From Aedes albopictus (taxonomy: Eukaryota > Arthropoda > Insecta > Diptera > Culicidae), in assembly GCF_035046485.1 (NCBI RefSeq), contig NC_085137.1, forward strand, positions 969,977 through 1,033,976: 64,000 bases of DNA, given 5' to 3'. Within the stretch, counting starts at the first letter, position 1; each line of letters opens with the position of its first letter. Both the position numbers and the translations under genes were made by a program. The notes beneath the pieces are model-generated. The model did no database searches and had not been told where the DNA came from. It saw nothing but the letters and a program-made list of their open reading frames with translations. Shown piece after piece: positions 12,160 to 23,425 of this stretch.

Positions 12160-13190
12160 ATCGGTCCAAAATTAAAGATGACATCCTAATATTCAAGATG
12201 GCGGCTGTTTAAAGGAGTTTCAGGCTTTAAAACCATGCAATATTTGGTATTGGAAAGATGTGTGAAGTCTAAAAATGACGATTAAAATATCCTTGATGGC
12301 GACCTAGATAACCTAGATGGCGAAAATATCCGAGATCGGGTCTCAAAATTCAAGATGGCGACTGTTTAATGGAGTTTTAGGACTTGAAACCATGCAATGG
12401 TGGGGAAGAAATCTGGACCAGAGGCGTACAATTTCGTTTCAATGATACACTTTCATGCAACATTTGAATGAGTCACTTCAAGTGTTTCATACATTTTTCT
12501 AATGACTCGGTAGTTAAAAAAAACTTTTCCACTCATCGTAGCACTCGGTAGTCTCCCACCCGGTCGCATTGCTTGTGCTTCAACCGTCAGAGCATTAGTG
12601 TCTCACTAGTGCGCGCTAGTCTCTCAATGGTTACGGGCGCCGGTTAATTGGATTTAAGTGGTCGAATTTGTTATCCTCTTTCATAAAACATAATTATCAT
12701 TCTATTGGCGTGCACCACTATTTAAAAATGTGGTTCAAATAGTGTTTTTAGCATGTTGAAGTATTTCAATGACTCATAAATGAAACGAAAATCCAAGTGT
12801 ATCATCCCATGTTTCATACACACTTGTTTCTGTAGCAACAACGAGCGAGTGTGTTGCTGGGTGAGAGATGAAGCATCACAGCAGTCCGTTCGCATGGGAA
12901 ACGATTTGCTACAGTCGTCGTACGTCACGTTTTCCTTTCGAAATTGCACGACCCTGATCTGGACTCCAAAAATGACAAACAGAGTATCCAAGATGGTGGT
13001 CTACAATCCAAGATGGCAGCTCAAAACTTAAAATGACTTCTGTTTAATGGAGTTTTGGGCTCTAAAACCGTACAATATGGGTGTATCTTGTATGGGGAAG
13101 AAGTCTGGAGTCCAAAAATAGCGACCAGAATTTCCAAGCTGCCGGACTTTAATCCTAAACGGCGGCTCAAAAATCAAAAACCAGATAAAC
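12160..13190 (+). repeat. 'Aagatggcg'-rich degenerate array (copy A)
   Basis: Recurring phrases 'tccaagatggcgg', 'ttcaagatggcggctgttta', 'ggagttttaggctctaaaaccatg' and 'ggtatggggaagatgtctgg' repeat irregularly. About 12400-12960 is different sequence interrupting the array. The same array type recurs at 27890-28590 and 37135-37345. Confidence 0.65.
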
Positions 13191-13606
13191 GATTAGTCTC
13201 TGATGATAAAATGGATTTCTGTTAAATGTATGAAAGTGCAATATCCATCAACATGTCACTTGAGTTGTGTTGAAATGTATTTTCGAAGGCACGAGAAAGG
13301 CGCCATCACCGCTAGGTGGATTAATTAGGGTTTTTTTTTTTCAAAGGAACACTTTCCTCCTTTCAAATTATCACATTTGGATTAATCACGCCAGAGCATC
13401 ACATTGTTTACTTTTCCAGCATTCCCCCACGCAAGCACATCTCCACACCATTTCTTTCTTATTTTCGCTTCTATTTTTTGCCTTTCTCGTACACCAAGGT
13501 GTACCGAAAGGCTATATGTTCACTCCAAAAACGAAAATTTGATAGAGCCTCCGGAGGGGTCAAGTCTTATATACCAATCGACTCAGCTCGACGAATTGAG
13601 GTGATG

Positions 13607-13661
13607 TCTGTGTGTGTGTATGTGTGTGTGTGTGTATGTGTGTGTGTGTGTATGTGTGTGT
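13607..13661 (+). repeat. (GT)n/(TGTA)n microsatellite
   Basis: The same tract as in copy A, directly after 'gacgaattgaggtgatgtc'. Confidence 0.85.
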
Positions 13662-13929
13662 ACAAAAAAACTCACATCACTTTTTGGCAGTAAACCTCAA
13701 CCGATTTTATTGACCGACGGTTCATTCGACGCGGAATCTGGTCCCATTGTTTCCTATTGAAAATGGTTCAGATCGGTCCAGCCGTTCCGGAGTTATGGCC
13801 ATTTAGGTGTTCCGGACCGGTACCCCTGGAAGGGGCCAGATATGAAAATGCAACAAACACAAGCATTCGACATATCAAACCACGGTATTTTCGATCATCT
13901 GATGAACGGTTAGCAGGAAAATAGTCTCA

Positions 13930-16290
13930 GATCAAATCAGAACCGGTCGTGTTCCGGAACCGGTTCCGGATGCCCCGCCGGAAGTGGCCAAATATAAAAG
14001 AGAACCAAACCCATGCAAACGACACATCAAACAGCGGCATTTTCAATAACCTGATAAACAATTAGCATGAAAACAGTCTCAGACCATATCTGAACCGGTA
14101 GTGTTCCGGAACCGGTTGCAAATGTCCCGCCGGAAGTGGCCAAGTATTAAAGTTAACCAAACCCATGCATGCGACATATCAAATAGTAGCTTTTTTGATA
14201 TCCTGATGAACAGTAAGCAGGATAATATTCTCAGACCATATCTGAACCGGTTGTGTCCCGGAACCGGTTCCGCGTGTCCCGTCGGAAGTGGCCAAATATA
14301 AAATTGAAATAAAACCATACATGTGACATATCAAACCACAGCTTTTTCGATAACCTGATGAACAGTAAGCAGGAAAGCATTCTCAGACCATATCGGAACC
14401 GGTTCCAGATGTTCCGCCGGAGGTGGCAAAGTATAAAAGTTAATTAAACCCATGCAAAGGACATATCAAATCGTGGCTTTTTTGATATCCTGATGAACAG
14501 TAAGCAGGAAAATATTTTCAGATCATACATATCTGAATCGGTTGTGATCCAGAACCGGTTCCGGGTGTGCCGCTGGAAATGGCCAAATATAAAAGGGAAC
14601 CAAACCCATGCAAGCGACACATCAAATCGCGGATTTTAAGGCATCTTGATTTGACAAAAAAAAGTTTCCGGCCATATTGGGGACAACCGGTAGTGTTCCG
14701 CAACCGATTACGGTTGCCCCATCGGAAGTGGTCAAATGTGAAGGAGAACCAAACCCATAAATTCGACACATTTAATGACTTTTTAGGTAAGCTGATGAAC
14801 GGTTAACAAAAAAAATCATAGACCATACTTTGGAAAACCAATAGTGTGCCGAAACCGGTTCCAGGTGCCCCGACGGAAGTGGTCAAATGTAGAAAAAAAA
14901 ACCAAACGCATACACGCAGCGCACTAAATAACGGCTTCTTCGATAACGCGAAGAACTGTCAGCTAGAAAATAGTCTCAGGTCAGTAGTGTTCCGGAGCCA
15001 GATTCGATTTCGCCGGAACTGGCGAAATGCACGAATGAACCACACCCATACATGCATTACATCAATTTGCGACTTTTTAGGAGAACTGACTAATAATTTG
15101 CATGAAACTAGTCTAAGACCACTTCAGAGACAATCGGTAAGCGGTAAAATGTGAACCAAAAGTTGTAAATGTGATATTGAATCAAATCCATGCGTGTCGT
15201 ACCATAAAACCACGCTAATTCGACAATGATTGCTGTCAAATTACCTTTGTAAACTTTCAATTCGATAAACTAACTCTATTATAGTTTTGTTTAGATTGTA
15301 TGATTTGTTTTTGAACACAAATCTTACAGATATTGTGGTGGTACGAATTGATAGCTTGTACATTTTACGATTGTTGGCTTCCGAGGTTCACTGCGGTTGA
15401 TCCACAAACGGATCAGGTGTCGGAATGCAAATTAGAACTTTCGGAAGTAGCAGCTGCACGAGGAGCCGCTGCGGATGTAACATCACAATATCGTATCATT
15501 CGTATTTACAGTGTATTACACTGTGACATTTGATCATTTTTTTAATTCAACAAATTTCGAATGAGCGGGGTACAAGTTAAAAAGTGTATTATTAAAGAGT
15601 GATGAATACGCGGGGTTTGACAGTACATCAAATAGCAGCTTATTTAATAACTTCTTCTTCTTCTTTATAGCTCGACGTTCGCATTGAAACTTGGCCTGCC
15701 TCTCTTCTACTTAGTGTTCTTTACAGCACTTCCACAGTTAATAATTGAAGGGTTTTCTTTGCCCGCCATTGCATGAATTTGTATATTGTGAGGCAAGTTC
15801 AATGATACACTATGCTCAGGAAGTCGAGAAAATGTTCCCGACCGGAACGGGAATCAAACCCGCCGTTTCCGGATTGGCGATTCATAACCTTTACCACTAG
15901 GCCAACTGGAGACCCTTTTTTGATAACACGATGATCGATTCGTAAGAACATAGCCTCAGACCATATTTTAGACAACCGGTAGTGTCCCGAAACTAGTTCT
16001 GGGTGTCCCACTGGAAGTGGTCAAATGTAAAAGTGATTTGTACCCATGCATAAGATAAATCAAATCGTGGTTTTTTAGGTAACCTGATGTACGTTAGCAA
16101 TGATATTGCCTCAGACTATATTTGGGAGACCCGGTAGTGCTCCGGAACCTGTTCCGGAAAGTAACCAAATGTACCATGCGACACATCACATCACGGCTTT
16201 TTTAATAACCTAAGGAACGGTTAACTAGAAAATAGGCTCATACCACATTAGAGACTACTGGTAGGGTTGCACAACCAGCGTTTGATGCTT
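13930..16290 (+). repeat. 152-bp satellite array, diverged (copy B)
   Basis: Units of about 150 bases with 'ccggaaccggttcc', 'gtcccgccggaagtggccaa' and 'gcgacacatcaaa' run from 13930. Divergence rises toward the right, where single motifs are barely recognisable after 15000. A SINE interrupts the array at 15651-15915. Confidence 0.75.
15651..15915 (-). mobile_element. tRNA-derived SINE, Feilai-like family 2 (inverted copy)
   Basis: Reverse complement of the 10718-10976 type: CTTCTTCTTC tail on the left, box B complement 'gggaatcaaaccc' near 15850, and head ending 'ggccaactggagaccc' at 15915. It is inserted in the 152-bp array of copy B. Confidence 0.72.
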
Positions 16291-16849
16291 CGCCGGAACT
16301 ACGAAAGTAAATAAAATCAATGCAAGCGATAAATATGTGTAAGAGAACAAAATCTTGACATATTAAACCCACATACAAACAGACGTCTCACTATACTCAC
16401 TACGTTCTTGTTTTTAACGGTCAATTAAATATAACCTAGAATGTGCAGAAAAACTTTATCGAAGACCGCAAAGTGATCTGTGAATGTGTAAAAAGTTATA
16501 TCTTAGCTTGTTAATATCGTCTTGATATTGATCAGCTCCCAATGTTAGTGAAGGTACTCAAGCAGTCAACTGAGAAATCAGGTATTATTCAGCTCTGCTT
16601 TTACGCTGAACACAACGTCGGAGTATGTGCCATCAATAAGTTTTAAGTCAATTCAATGATGGCTTTGATAAAATGCTTGCTTTTCTTAAAAAATATCAGG
16701 ATTCAGGAACACTTTGACTTACGTCGACGGAAAGATCGTGAGCACATATACGACGAGAAAGGCACTATCACCTCTAGGTGGATTAATTTGGGTTTTTTTC
16801 ACTTAATAATGTTGCACATCACAAGGATTCTATATCCTCGTCGCCATCT

Positions 16850-17022
16850 TGTGGTAACGACCTAATAAGATCAAGATTAATATCACACGCGCTGCGGAGG
16901 ACTATGAACTGCACGCGTGCATGGTAACAGAGAGACTAAAGGAATGCGCAACAAAGTGGACAAGACGAGAACAATCGGGTGCCCGCGAAGTGTGTACGAA
17001 TATTCATCGAGACTCTACCACA
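16850..17022 (+). repeat. Right 173-bp terminal direct repeat (LTR-like)
   Basis: By eye identical in sequence and orientation to 3616-3788 (TGTGGTA...TACCACA). It is followed by GTTAT, the same five bases that precede the left copy, and preceded by 'ccatct', which does not match. The interior side has no purine-rich tract. Confidence 0.75.
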
Positions 17023-17469
17023 GTTATGAAGTTGTTATTGAGCATAATTTTATAAATAACTAACTAAGTTATGACTATGTTATCAACACTTGTTTTGTTA
17101 TTTATATGGTACTATAATCTACTGTGTTATGATTTTGATATTGCAACTAATTTTGTTTTCAGATTGGTATCAATAAATGCTTAATTCCAAAATTTGTTAT
17201 TGAAATATTTTACAATTTCGCGATTATAAAGTTGTTATTTAAACTAATAAAACGTGTTATTTAACTAGTCTTCCAGGAATATTTTTTGTTATGATTTTGT
17301 TATTTTTCCGTTTGTGACAGACAAGTTTATATAATGATATGTTATGTTAATAACATAAAAATAATTCTTTCTGTTATTCGGTTATTTTGCTAAAATATCA
17401 CATTTTATTATGCTGCTGCTATTCCCTTCTGCTCGAGTAGGATTGTTAGAACGATAACTGTTATAATAT

Positions 17470-18196
17470 TGTCTTGCAAAGGAGAGACAATAGAGAATCT
17501 CACGAAGATTTCAAACGAGCTCCGGAAGAATTTTAGATGTTTCAAACGGTTTCAACGAAGACTGAAAGGGACGTTTCAGGAGGATTCAGTCATTCTAGGG
17601 GGTTTCATGGGGGTTGAGCCGTCCCTTACTATGCGAAAATTGGCTGTGCTATATAAAAGTATGGGGCAAAAAAACGTGATTTTTTTTCGAGTAAAAAACG
17701 ATTACGCCTTCTGACACCGATTGTTTTTGGGTTATTGAGCAAAACCTATCCTTCCTTCGGAAAAAAAAAACAATTGTTAGGTGCATAACCTTTGCACGGA
17801 AAAACACCTATTGACATCAGCTTTCAACTTAGCAGCTTCAATGCTGTTGAATTGATTTATAACCTTATTACAATATTTCAAACTTACATTTAAGTGTACA
17901 CATCCGCACTTCAGACAGGTATACTACTTCGAACTGTTCGCTAAAGTAGTGGCTTCTCGACTGTCTTCGTATATGACCAGTGTTGCCAGTTTCGTTATAA
18001 TACTACCCCAACAACAATTGTCAATTTGCTGTTTTTGAGGTAGTTTTTTTTTTTTGCAAGAACTCCTGAAAATTTTAACTAAAACAAGTGGAGATCTTAC
18101 AATTCTAAACACATTTTAGGATTTTTAGAGTTCTAAAATCATCGTTTATATTAGAATCGGGAATTTTGTGTTCAAAAAACTTTTTTTATCTACAAC
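17470..18196. repeat. Start of degenerate foldback array, and AT-rich DNA
   Basis: 17500-17620 contains 'gtttcaggagg' and 'ttctagggggtttcat' motifs of the G-rich array type seen again at 18740-19390. The rest is AT-rich DNA with no supported gene; the 81-codon ORF at 17469 lies within these motifs. Confidence 0.4.
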
Positions 18197-18592
18197 CACT
18201 TAACCTAATTTACAGCTCTTTGGTCCACTAGACCACTGCTTGAGCGGTTTCAATTGGTAGCTACACTTACACTTTGTACAGCGCCTAAATGTATTCTATT
18301 CTGATTCTACTACATCGAAATGGTTGCCTTTGCGCTGCTGTCACTTTTCTACCCTGTTCATGGTAGAATAATTAGCACGAGGTTGTTTATATGTGGCTGT
18401 TGTTCCTTTTCCAGTCCGATTGGGGGCCGATATCCAAGTTTACGGGTCCGTTAGAGCATATGCTCAGAAGAGGGTCAGGTGTCAGCCGCTTCCGGGGGAG
18501 AGAGCAACTGACGAAAAATTGCTGGGGCTGGGGCTGGGATCGAACTTATTCACTTATGAAGTGAACGTGTGACAACTACGCCACGGACCCCG
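18197..18592 (-). mobile_element. About 400-bp tRNA-derived SINE, family 3
   Basis: On the minus strand it starts with a tRNA-like head (CGGGGTCCGTGGCGTAGTTG; box A-like) and a box B-like GTTCGATCCC region near 18536-18546. A body of about 330 bases follows, ending 'attaggttaagtg'. A second copy with the same body lies at 63113-63528, also minus strand. Confidence 0.7.
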
Positions 18593-18739
18593 AAAATTAT
18601 TTTTTTTTAGCCTTACACAATTTTTGACAACTCTAGGTCCCATTAGCGACATAGGCACTTAGACATGAGATATGGACTTCAAAGTTTGACATGATCTTTT
18701 AATAGTTAAAACGATAATTTTCCATTGTAGATCTTTCAA

Positions 18740-19390
18740 AATTTCCAATTAAGGAACGGTCTAACGGGGGATCTTCTTGGAGTTCAGTAATTTCAGATGT
18801 TTTCAAACTATTTTTGTGGGGTTTCATTGAGGTTCCAAGGTAACTTCAGAGGGGTTACTTCATAGTATTTCAGGAGATCAGAGGCGTTTCAGGAGCATTT
18901 AGAGGGTTTAAGGGGCGTCTCAGAAGGAATCAGAGAGCTTCAGAAGTTTTCCAGGTGCGTTTTTGTACGTTTCAGAAAGTTTTTAGTGCTGTTTCGGGAG
19001 TGTTCGAATCGAAGAGAACTTTCAGAGAAGTTTCAGATGATCTCAAAGATTTCCATGGAATCCGTACCATCCGTTCTAACGGATTTCAAATTCGATTTTG
19101 GGGGTCCCATGGTATTTCATGGCGTTTCCAAAGGCGTCCCAGCATGTCTCAGGAGAATTTCAGAGATGTTTCAGGAGGTCTTGGGGCAGTTCAGGAGATT
19201 TCCAAAGTTGTTCCCTCGCAGTCTCAGGGTGCTCAGGGTTACTCAGCGGTATTTCAGAGGTCCAAAAGGGCATCCTGAGGCGTTCCACAAGGTTTCAATG
19301 GATTGTATGGGATACTTGGGCGATTCTAGTCTGTTCTAGGGGATTTCAGGTGGATTAGGGAGTTTATAGGAGCGTTTCGAATTCGTTTTG
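18740..19390 (+). repeat. G-rich 'tttcaggggcgtttcagg' degenerate array
   Basis: Short motifs (gtttcagg, ttcagagg, ggggtttca) recur every 15-30 bases without a fixed period. The complementary composition ('cctgaaacgttcctgac') appears at 21750-21900, so this is the outer left arm of a multi-kilobase imperfect palindrome. The ORFs at 18955-19358 overlap in all three frames and reflect the motif, not a gene. Confidence 0.6.
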
Positions 19391-19496
19391 AGAATCCCCA
19401 AAAACTTTTATCTATATTAACGAGGTGTTTAACCCGAAGCTAATTTTTCTCCGACCTTTACTTCACTTCCAAATGAAGAACTCACATTTTTTGAGT

Positions 19497-19560
19497 TTTT
19501 CGGGTTTCGATCCAAGGTCCTAGGCATGATAGTCACTTGTTCTATCCATCACACCAGTTC
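19497..19560 (-). mobile_element. Possible tRNA-like SINE head
   Basis: On the minus strand, 'ggtgtgatggatagaacaa' followed by 'ggatcgaaacccg' resembles box A and box B spacing of a tRNA-derived SINE. No body or target duplication was recognised. Confidence 0.3.
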
Positions 19561-19899
19561 CGTTCCACATCTCCAAGAACTCTCTTGAGCATAATCAGTC
19601 TGGAACGTTTTGAATGCCTTCTGAAATCCCCCTGAGGCTGAGAGTAGTGATCCAAAATGTATCGTCAAAAACTGTAGGCTCCCTATTAGATATGTGCGCC
19701 GCCATCGCCGACGTTTTATCCAGGCCACCACCGCCCGTCAAATTGACTCGGCGCGCCACTGTTCATATTTTTTCACGCCGCCGAAAAAAAATTCCCCACG
19801 CCGATGAGAAAACGACAAAGATTTTTTTCGCCAGCACTTTACGAACCATCTATTTAAACCTGATAGCAATAATGATGGCAATTTTTGAACATGTTTAAA

Positions 19900-21740
19900 C
19901 AATTTGTACTATTTTTTGTGCATATTAGGCGTATTTTCCTGGAGTTTATTTTACCAATCTCCTGCAGTATTATTTTATGATTTCTTCTAACGATTTCTTA
20001 CTGCAATACTTTGTAGATCTTCTATTATTTTTGAAGTACTAAACGAGTATCTTTTATAAACTTTAACGGATTATCAATAAAATTCTTGGCGGTATCCTCA
20101 TGAGGTCCACACAAACACATTCTCCCACATATTATCGGCATATTTCTTGGCAATTTATAATTTACATTCTTGGATGAATATATTCCATAAAATTTTCTTC
20201 CAAAATTCTTCCAGAAAATCCTCTAGAGGAACCTCAAAAAATTCACCCAAGTATTCTTAATAAATTTCTCCGATGATAATTTCAGAAATTTCTCTGAACA
20301 TTCTTCCAGAAAACCTATCAGAGATTCTAGAAATTCTAACAGCGTTTTATTTTTAAAAAATCAGGAAAGTTCTTTTGAAAAAATCTCCATGATTATCTAC
20401 AAACAATTTTTTTGCGAAACTATTTTTTCGGGTTGCCTAAAGTTCCATAAAACGGTCGAAGAATTTCCATAAAGAACCACCTAAAATGGCTCCATTGATT
20501 TCTAAGAATTTCCATAAATAGGGTTACGCAAAAAAAAAACAATTTTCATCCCCCTCCCTCCTATGACACACTTTTTGTTTGGGACCTCCTCTGAAATTTG
20601 TGTATGAAATACCAAACCTTTTTGAGATTTCGGGTCTCTGAGGGAGAATTTCCTGATATTTCTTTAGCAACTACCTCTAAGAAAATCTCCAGGGGTTTCT
20701 ACAAGAGTTAGATAGACAATCAATTCTAAAATTATTTCAAGGATTCCTTCAGCAATTCCTCCATACATTCAAACTTAAACATGTTCAGAATTTCCTTTAG
20801 AAATATCACTAAGGACTCCTTCAGTAGTTAAAGGATTTTTCCATGAATGTCAGTAAAAGAAGGTTTCTTGCTAGATTTTTTCCTGCTGTTCCTTCAGAAA
20901 CATCTCCTGGGATTCTATTAGAGATTCCACTAGGAATGCTTTCAGGTACTTCTCCACAGATCTTTACAGAAGTGTTTAATGAAATTACTTTGAAAATATT
21001 CAAGTAATTCTTGAAGGATAACCTAAATGAATTTTTAAAGTTTTTGAAAATATCTTGAAGAGATTCCTGAACAAATTTCATTGAGGCAATTTCAGAAACA
21101 ATCGTTGGAGGAGTTCCTGGAGGAACTCCTTGAGATGGATTTGGAGTAATTTCTAGAAGATTTTTATGAGAAACTTTTAGAGAAAATTAGGAAAAAATCC
21201 TGAAGTTGTTTTTGAGAAAACTCCTGAAGGAATATCCATGAGGAATTTTGGAATAAAATGTCAGAGAGGTTTCTGAAAAAAAATTTGGGAGTCCGTGCAA
21301 AAAATAAAGACAAAAGTACTAGGAGAATTTCATGAATATATCTTCTAATAAATTTCTATGGGGATTCATAGAAAATATTTTTAACTAACCCTGGAAGAAC
21401 TCCGGGAGATATTTTTCTGAAGGAATTCATGAAAGAATGTCTTGCACAATATCTGAAAGGTAATAGTGGATAAAAATCTCTGAATCAATTTCCCTAGATA
21501 AATTTTCGTAGCAAATTCAAATCAAATGGAAGAATCCTTAAAGAAATCCCAAAATAAATTTCTTAAAAATGGAACAATTCCTGGACAGTTCTTGGAATAT
21601 TCCTGGAGAAACGACCAGAAATAAATCTTGACGGAATTGCTGAGGGAGTTCGTTATAGAATCTCTGAAAGGTCCCAGGAAAAAAATATAAAAGAATTCCT
21701 GAAGAAAGGTTTCTTTGAATTCCCAGAGAAGTTTACGTTA
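19900..21740. repeat. Degenerate 'ttcctccagaaattcc' inverted array
   Basis: To about 20950 the plus strand repeats 'tttcttccagaaattcctc' variants. From about 21060 to 21740 it repeats the complementary 'gaggaattcctgaagaaat' type. The two halves form an inverted structure turning near 21000. No fixed unit length is visible. Confidence 0.55.
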
Positions 21741-21909
21741 CAAGACCCTGTGAAACACACCAGGAGCCTTGACGCTCCCATTAAACCATCTGAACCTCCT
21801 GAAACGTTCCTGACCCTCTCCCCCACCATTCCTGAAATTTCCTTAACAGTCCCTGAAACTCCGAATGACTCCCATCTTCGTATCTCTTAGCCACTCGCCC
21901 TTCTTGAAC

Positions 21910-23425
21910 TTCTTTACATCCTTGTAATCCATTTAGGAAAAAAATCCTTTTAGGCAGTTTCGATTCATTACCTAAATGGAGGTTTCAGTGTACATATTTT
22001 GATTGGAAACCCAATTCATGTATACAACTATCAGCAAAGTTCAGAAACACAACCCTAAATCAAATAACTTTAACTATCGATCAAATTTCCATACTTTTGT
22101 ATCAAACAATAAACAAATTAAGGATTATTTTCCCTCCCTCTTACATACGGCTGCGCGTTCAGGGAAAATGCATCAACGCATATTAATTGCAGTAGTACAC
22201 ACTACAAGGCAGCGAAATGGACACACCAGCGAAACAAAATCGGCTTTGTATTCCACCACTGGTCAGAGATATGCCTGCGGTTTCGAGCAACATTTTGGCC
22301 AAGACCGCCACCATGCACATCGCAGATCAGTTTTGTTTGCAAAACATCAAATCATGCTTATCAATGCAGTGTGTGTATCGTCCTCTCGCGGTGCACCAAC
22401 TGCCGAAGGGCTTTGGCAGTTGCGAAACTAGCTGGACGACGCGGTTTATGGTTTCCACCAGCATCGCACGAGGACCGCAACGTCTACTCTACATATTACC
22501 AAACCATCAAACTGCAGGTACAGTGAACGAAAGCATCTGCCATAACGGACCAGCAGCGCAAACCATATCACGATACTAACAGCAACCGGAAGCAATCGAT
22601 ATCTGAGCAAATATGTCAGCGAGAAGGAATCGGCCGCAGTAGGCTATGTTGCCAGTTAGACGAGAATCTGTGTACGCTCAAACAGCGCCATTGAGAAATT
22701 GGTGGATATGCATGCAAGACAGGGCAGGGCAGCAGCTCCTTTTACATACAGAGCTTGGGAAAACGCAGAGATGCGTAAACTTCCGCGCTTGATGGGATTG
22801 TTCGGGGATTGCTTTCGATATACCAATCAGCCTACTATGATAGCTGTCAAGTGGGCTGCTTTTATGCTAGAGTAGCATTGAAAATTGCACGTGGAATATA
22901 TTTCGGTGCACAAGTTAAGGATGTTCAACTTTGCAAAAGACATTGAAAAGGTAGTACTAGGGATTGCGTTTAACAAAAGAATAGAAGACAACATTGATAC
23001 AATGATTCATATACACACAGCAATAGAAAAAAAAACAGCATCTAAGAAAGGATTTCTTACTTTTACAGCAGATACACATTCCTATGTATGTATGCACATA
23101 TATTTCTAAACATGCATTTGTTTATCCACCCATGCTTGTTGATGCTGAAATTTATCGGAACAAAGCTGAACTCTCCACTTCTTCCACATGAATAGCCAAA
23201 CAACAAAAGGTAAATGTTTGTGCAATGCAGCAGAAAATGTGAAACACTCTGTGTAAAAGCTAAAGCTTGCAAAGCCTGCTGTGCAGATGCCAAAAAGTGA
23301 GATCCTACTCCATTGAAAAAAGCCCCCAACTCCAAGCAAACAACCCTCTGCGTTCGTTAGCCCAAGAAGTTCTGTAGCCAGTCGGTCGATCGATGTCGTG
23401 TTGTCTCCATTTCTTATTTTCCATT
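21910..23425. other. Unassigned DNA downstream of the odorant receptor
   Basis: The ORFs at 22003-22431 and 22217-22579 (142 and 120 codons, overlapping in different frames) and small ORFs at 22885-23339 show no recognisable family. The 3' end of the receptor transcript should lie in 23000-23425, but no canonical AATAAA on the minus strand was found close to the stop codon. Confidence 0.35.

Larger units (their letters stand above)
9402..13341 (+). mobile_element. Satellite-carrying interspersed element, copy A
   Basis: The left end 'tttttgcctttctcgtacac' contains a strong hairpin (GCCTTTC...GTACAC against GTGTAC...GAAAGGC; the loop is diverged in this copy). The right end is 'ggcacgagaaaggcgccatcaccgc' through 'ggattaattaggg' plus a T run. 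The ends share the inverted motif GCCTTTCTCG/CGAGAAAGGC. Between them, in order: a GT microsatellite, a 152-bp array, a spacer, a second left-end-like motif at 11148, and an 'aagatggcg'-rich array. A SINE (10718-10976) and a foldback element (11268-11942) are nested inside. No ORF of note. Confidence 0.65.
13475..16799 (+). mobile_element. Satellite-carrying interspersed element, copy B
   Basis: It has the same left hairpin end (13475) and right end ('cgagaaaggcactatcacc...ggtggattaatttggg', finishing in a T run at 16799) as copies A and C. It begins only about 130 bases after copy A ends, in the same orientation. It carries a longer, more diverged 152-bp array, a SINE inserted in reverse (15651-15915), and a remnant of the 11268-type foldback at about 16426-16505. 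It lacks the long 'aagatggcg' array. Confidence 0.6.
3616..17022 (+). mobile_element. 13.4-kb noncoding segment bounded by LTR-like repeats
   Basis: Identical 173-bp TG...CA repeats bound the segment, and GTTAT lies directly outside both (3611-3615 and 17023-17027). That is the outline of a single LTR-retroelement insertion into the GTTAT-rich element. The interior has no gag, protease, reverse transcriptase or integrase ORF, no clear primer-binding site after 3788 and no polypurine tract before 16850. It carries a minisatellite, a MITE, SINEs and two satellite-bearing elements. A large nonautonomous LTR derivative is one reading; homologous integration of a circle, or an assembly effect, are alternatives. 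Confidence 0.5.
1378..17452. mobile_element. GTTAT-rich TIR element split by a 13.4-kb insertion
   Basis: The left flank (about 1378-3615) and right flank (17023-17452) share dense GTTAT motifs. They also share inverted ends: 'taacaatc' followed by 'acccgatcagaggagaaca' on the left matches the complement of the right end ('taacaatc', then 'actcgagcagaagggaa'). This suggests one nonautonomous DNA element interrupted by the segment 3616-17022. Exact ends and target duplication are uncertain, and no transposase was seen. Confidence 0.42.

Noticed and set aside
22003..22579. Two overlapping ORFs of 142 and 120 codons downstream of the receptor
   Set aside because: Different frames over the same bases, no recognisable motif, and no splice pattern matching odorant-receptor exons.
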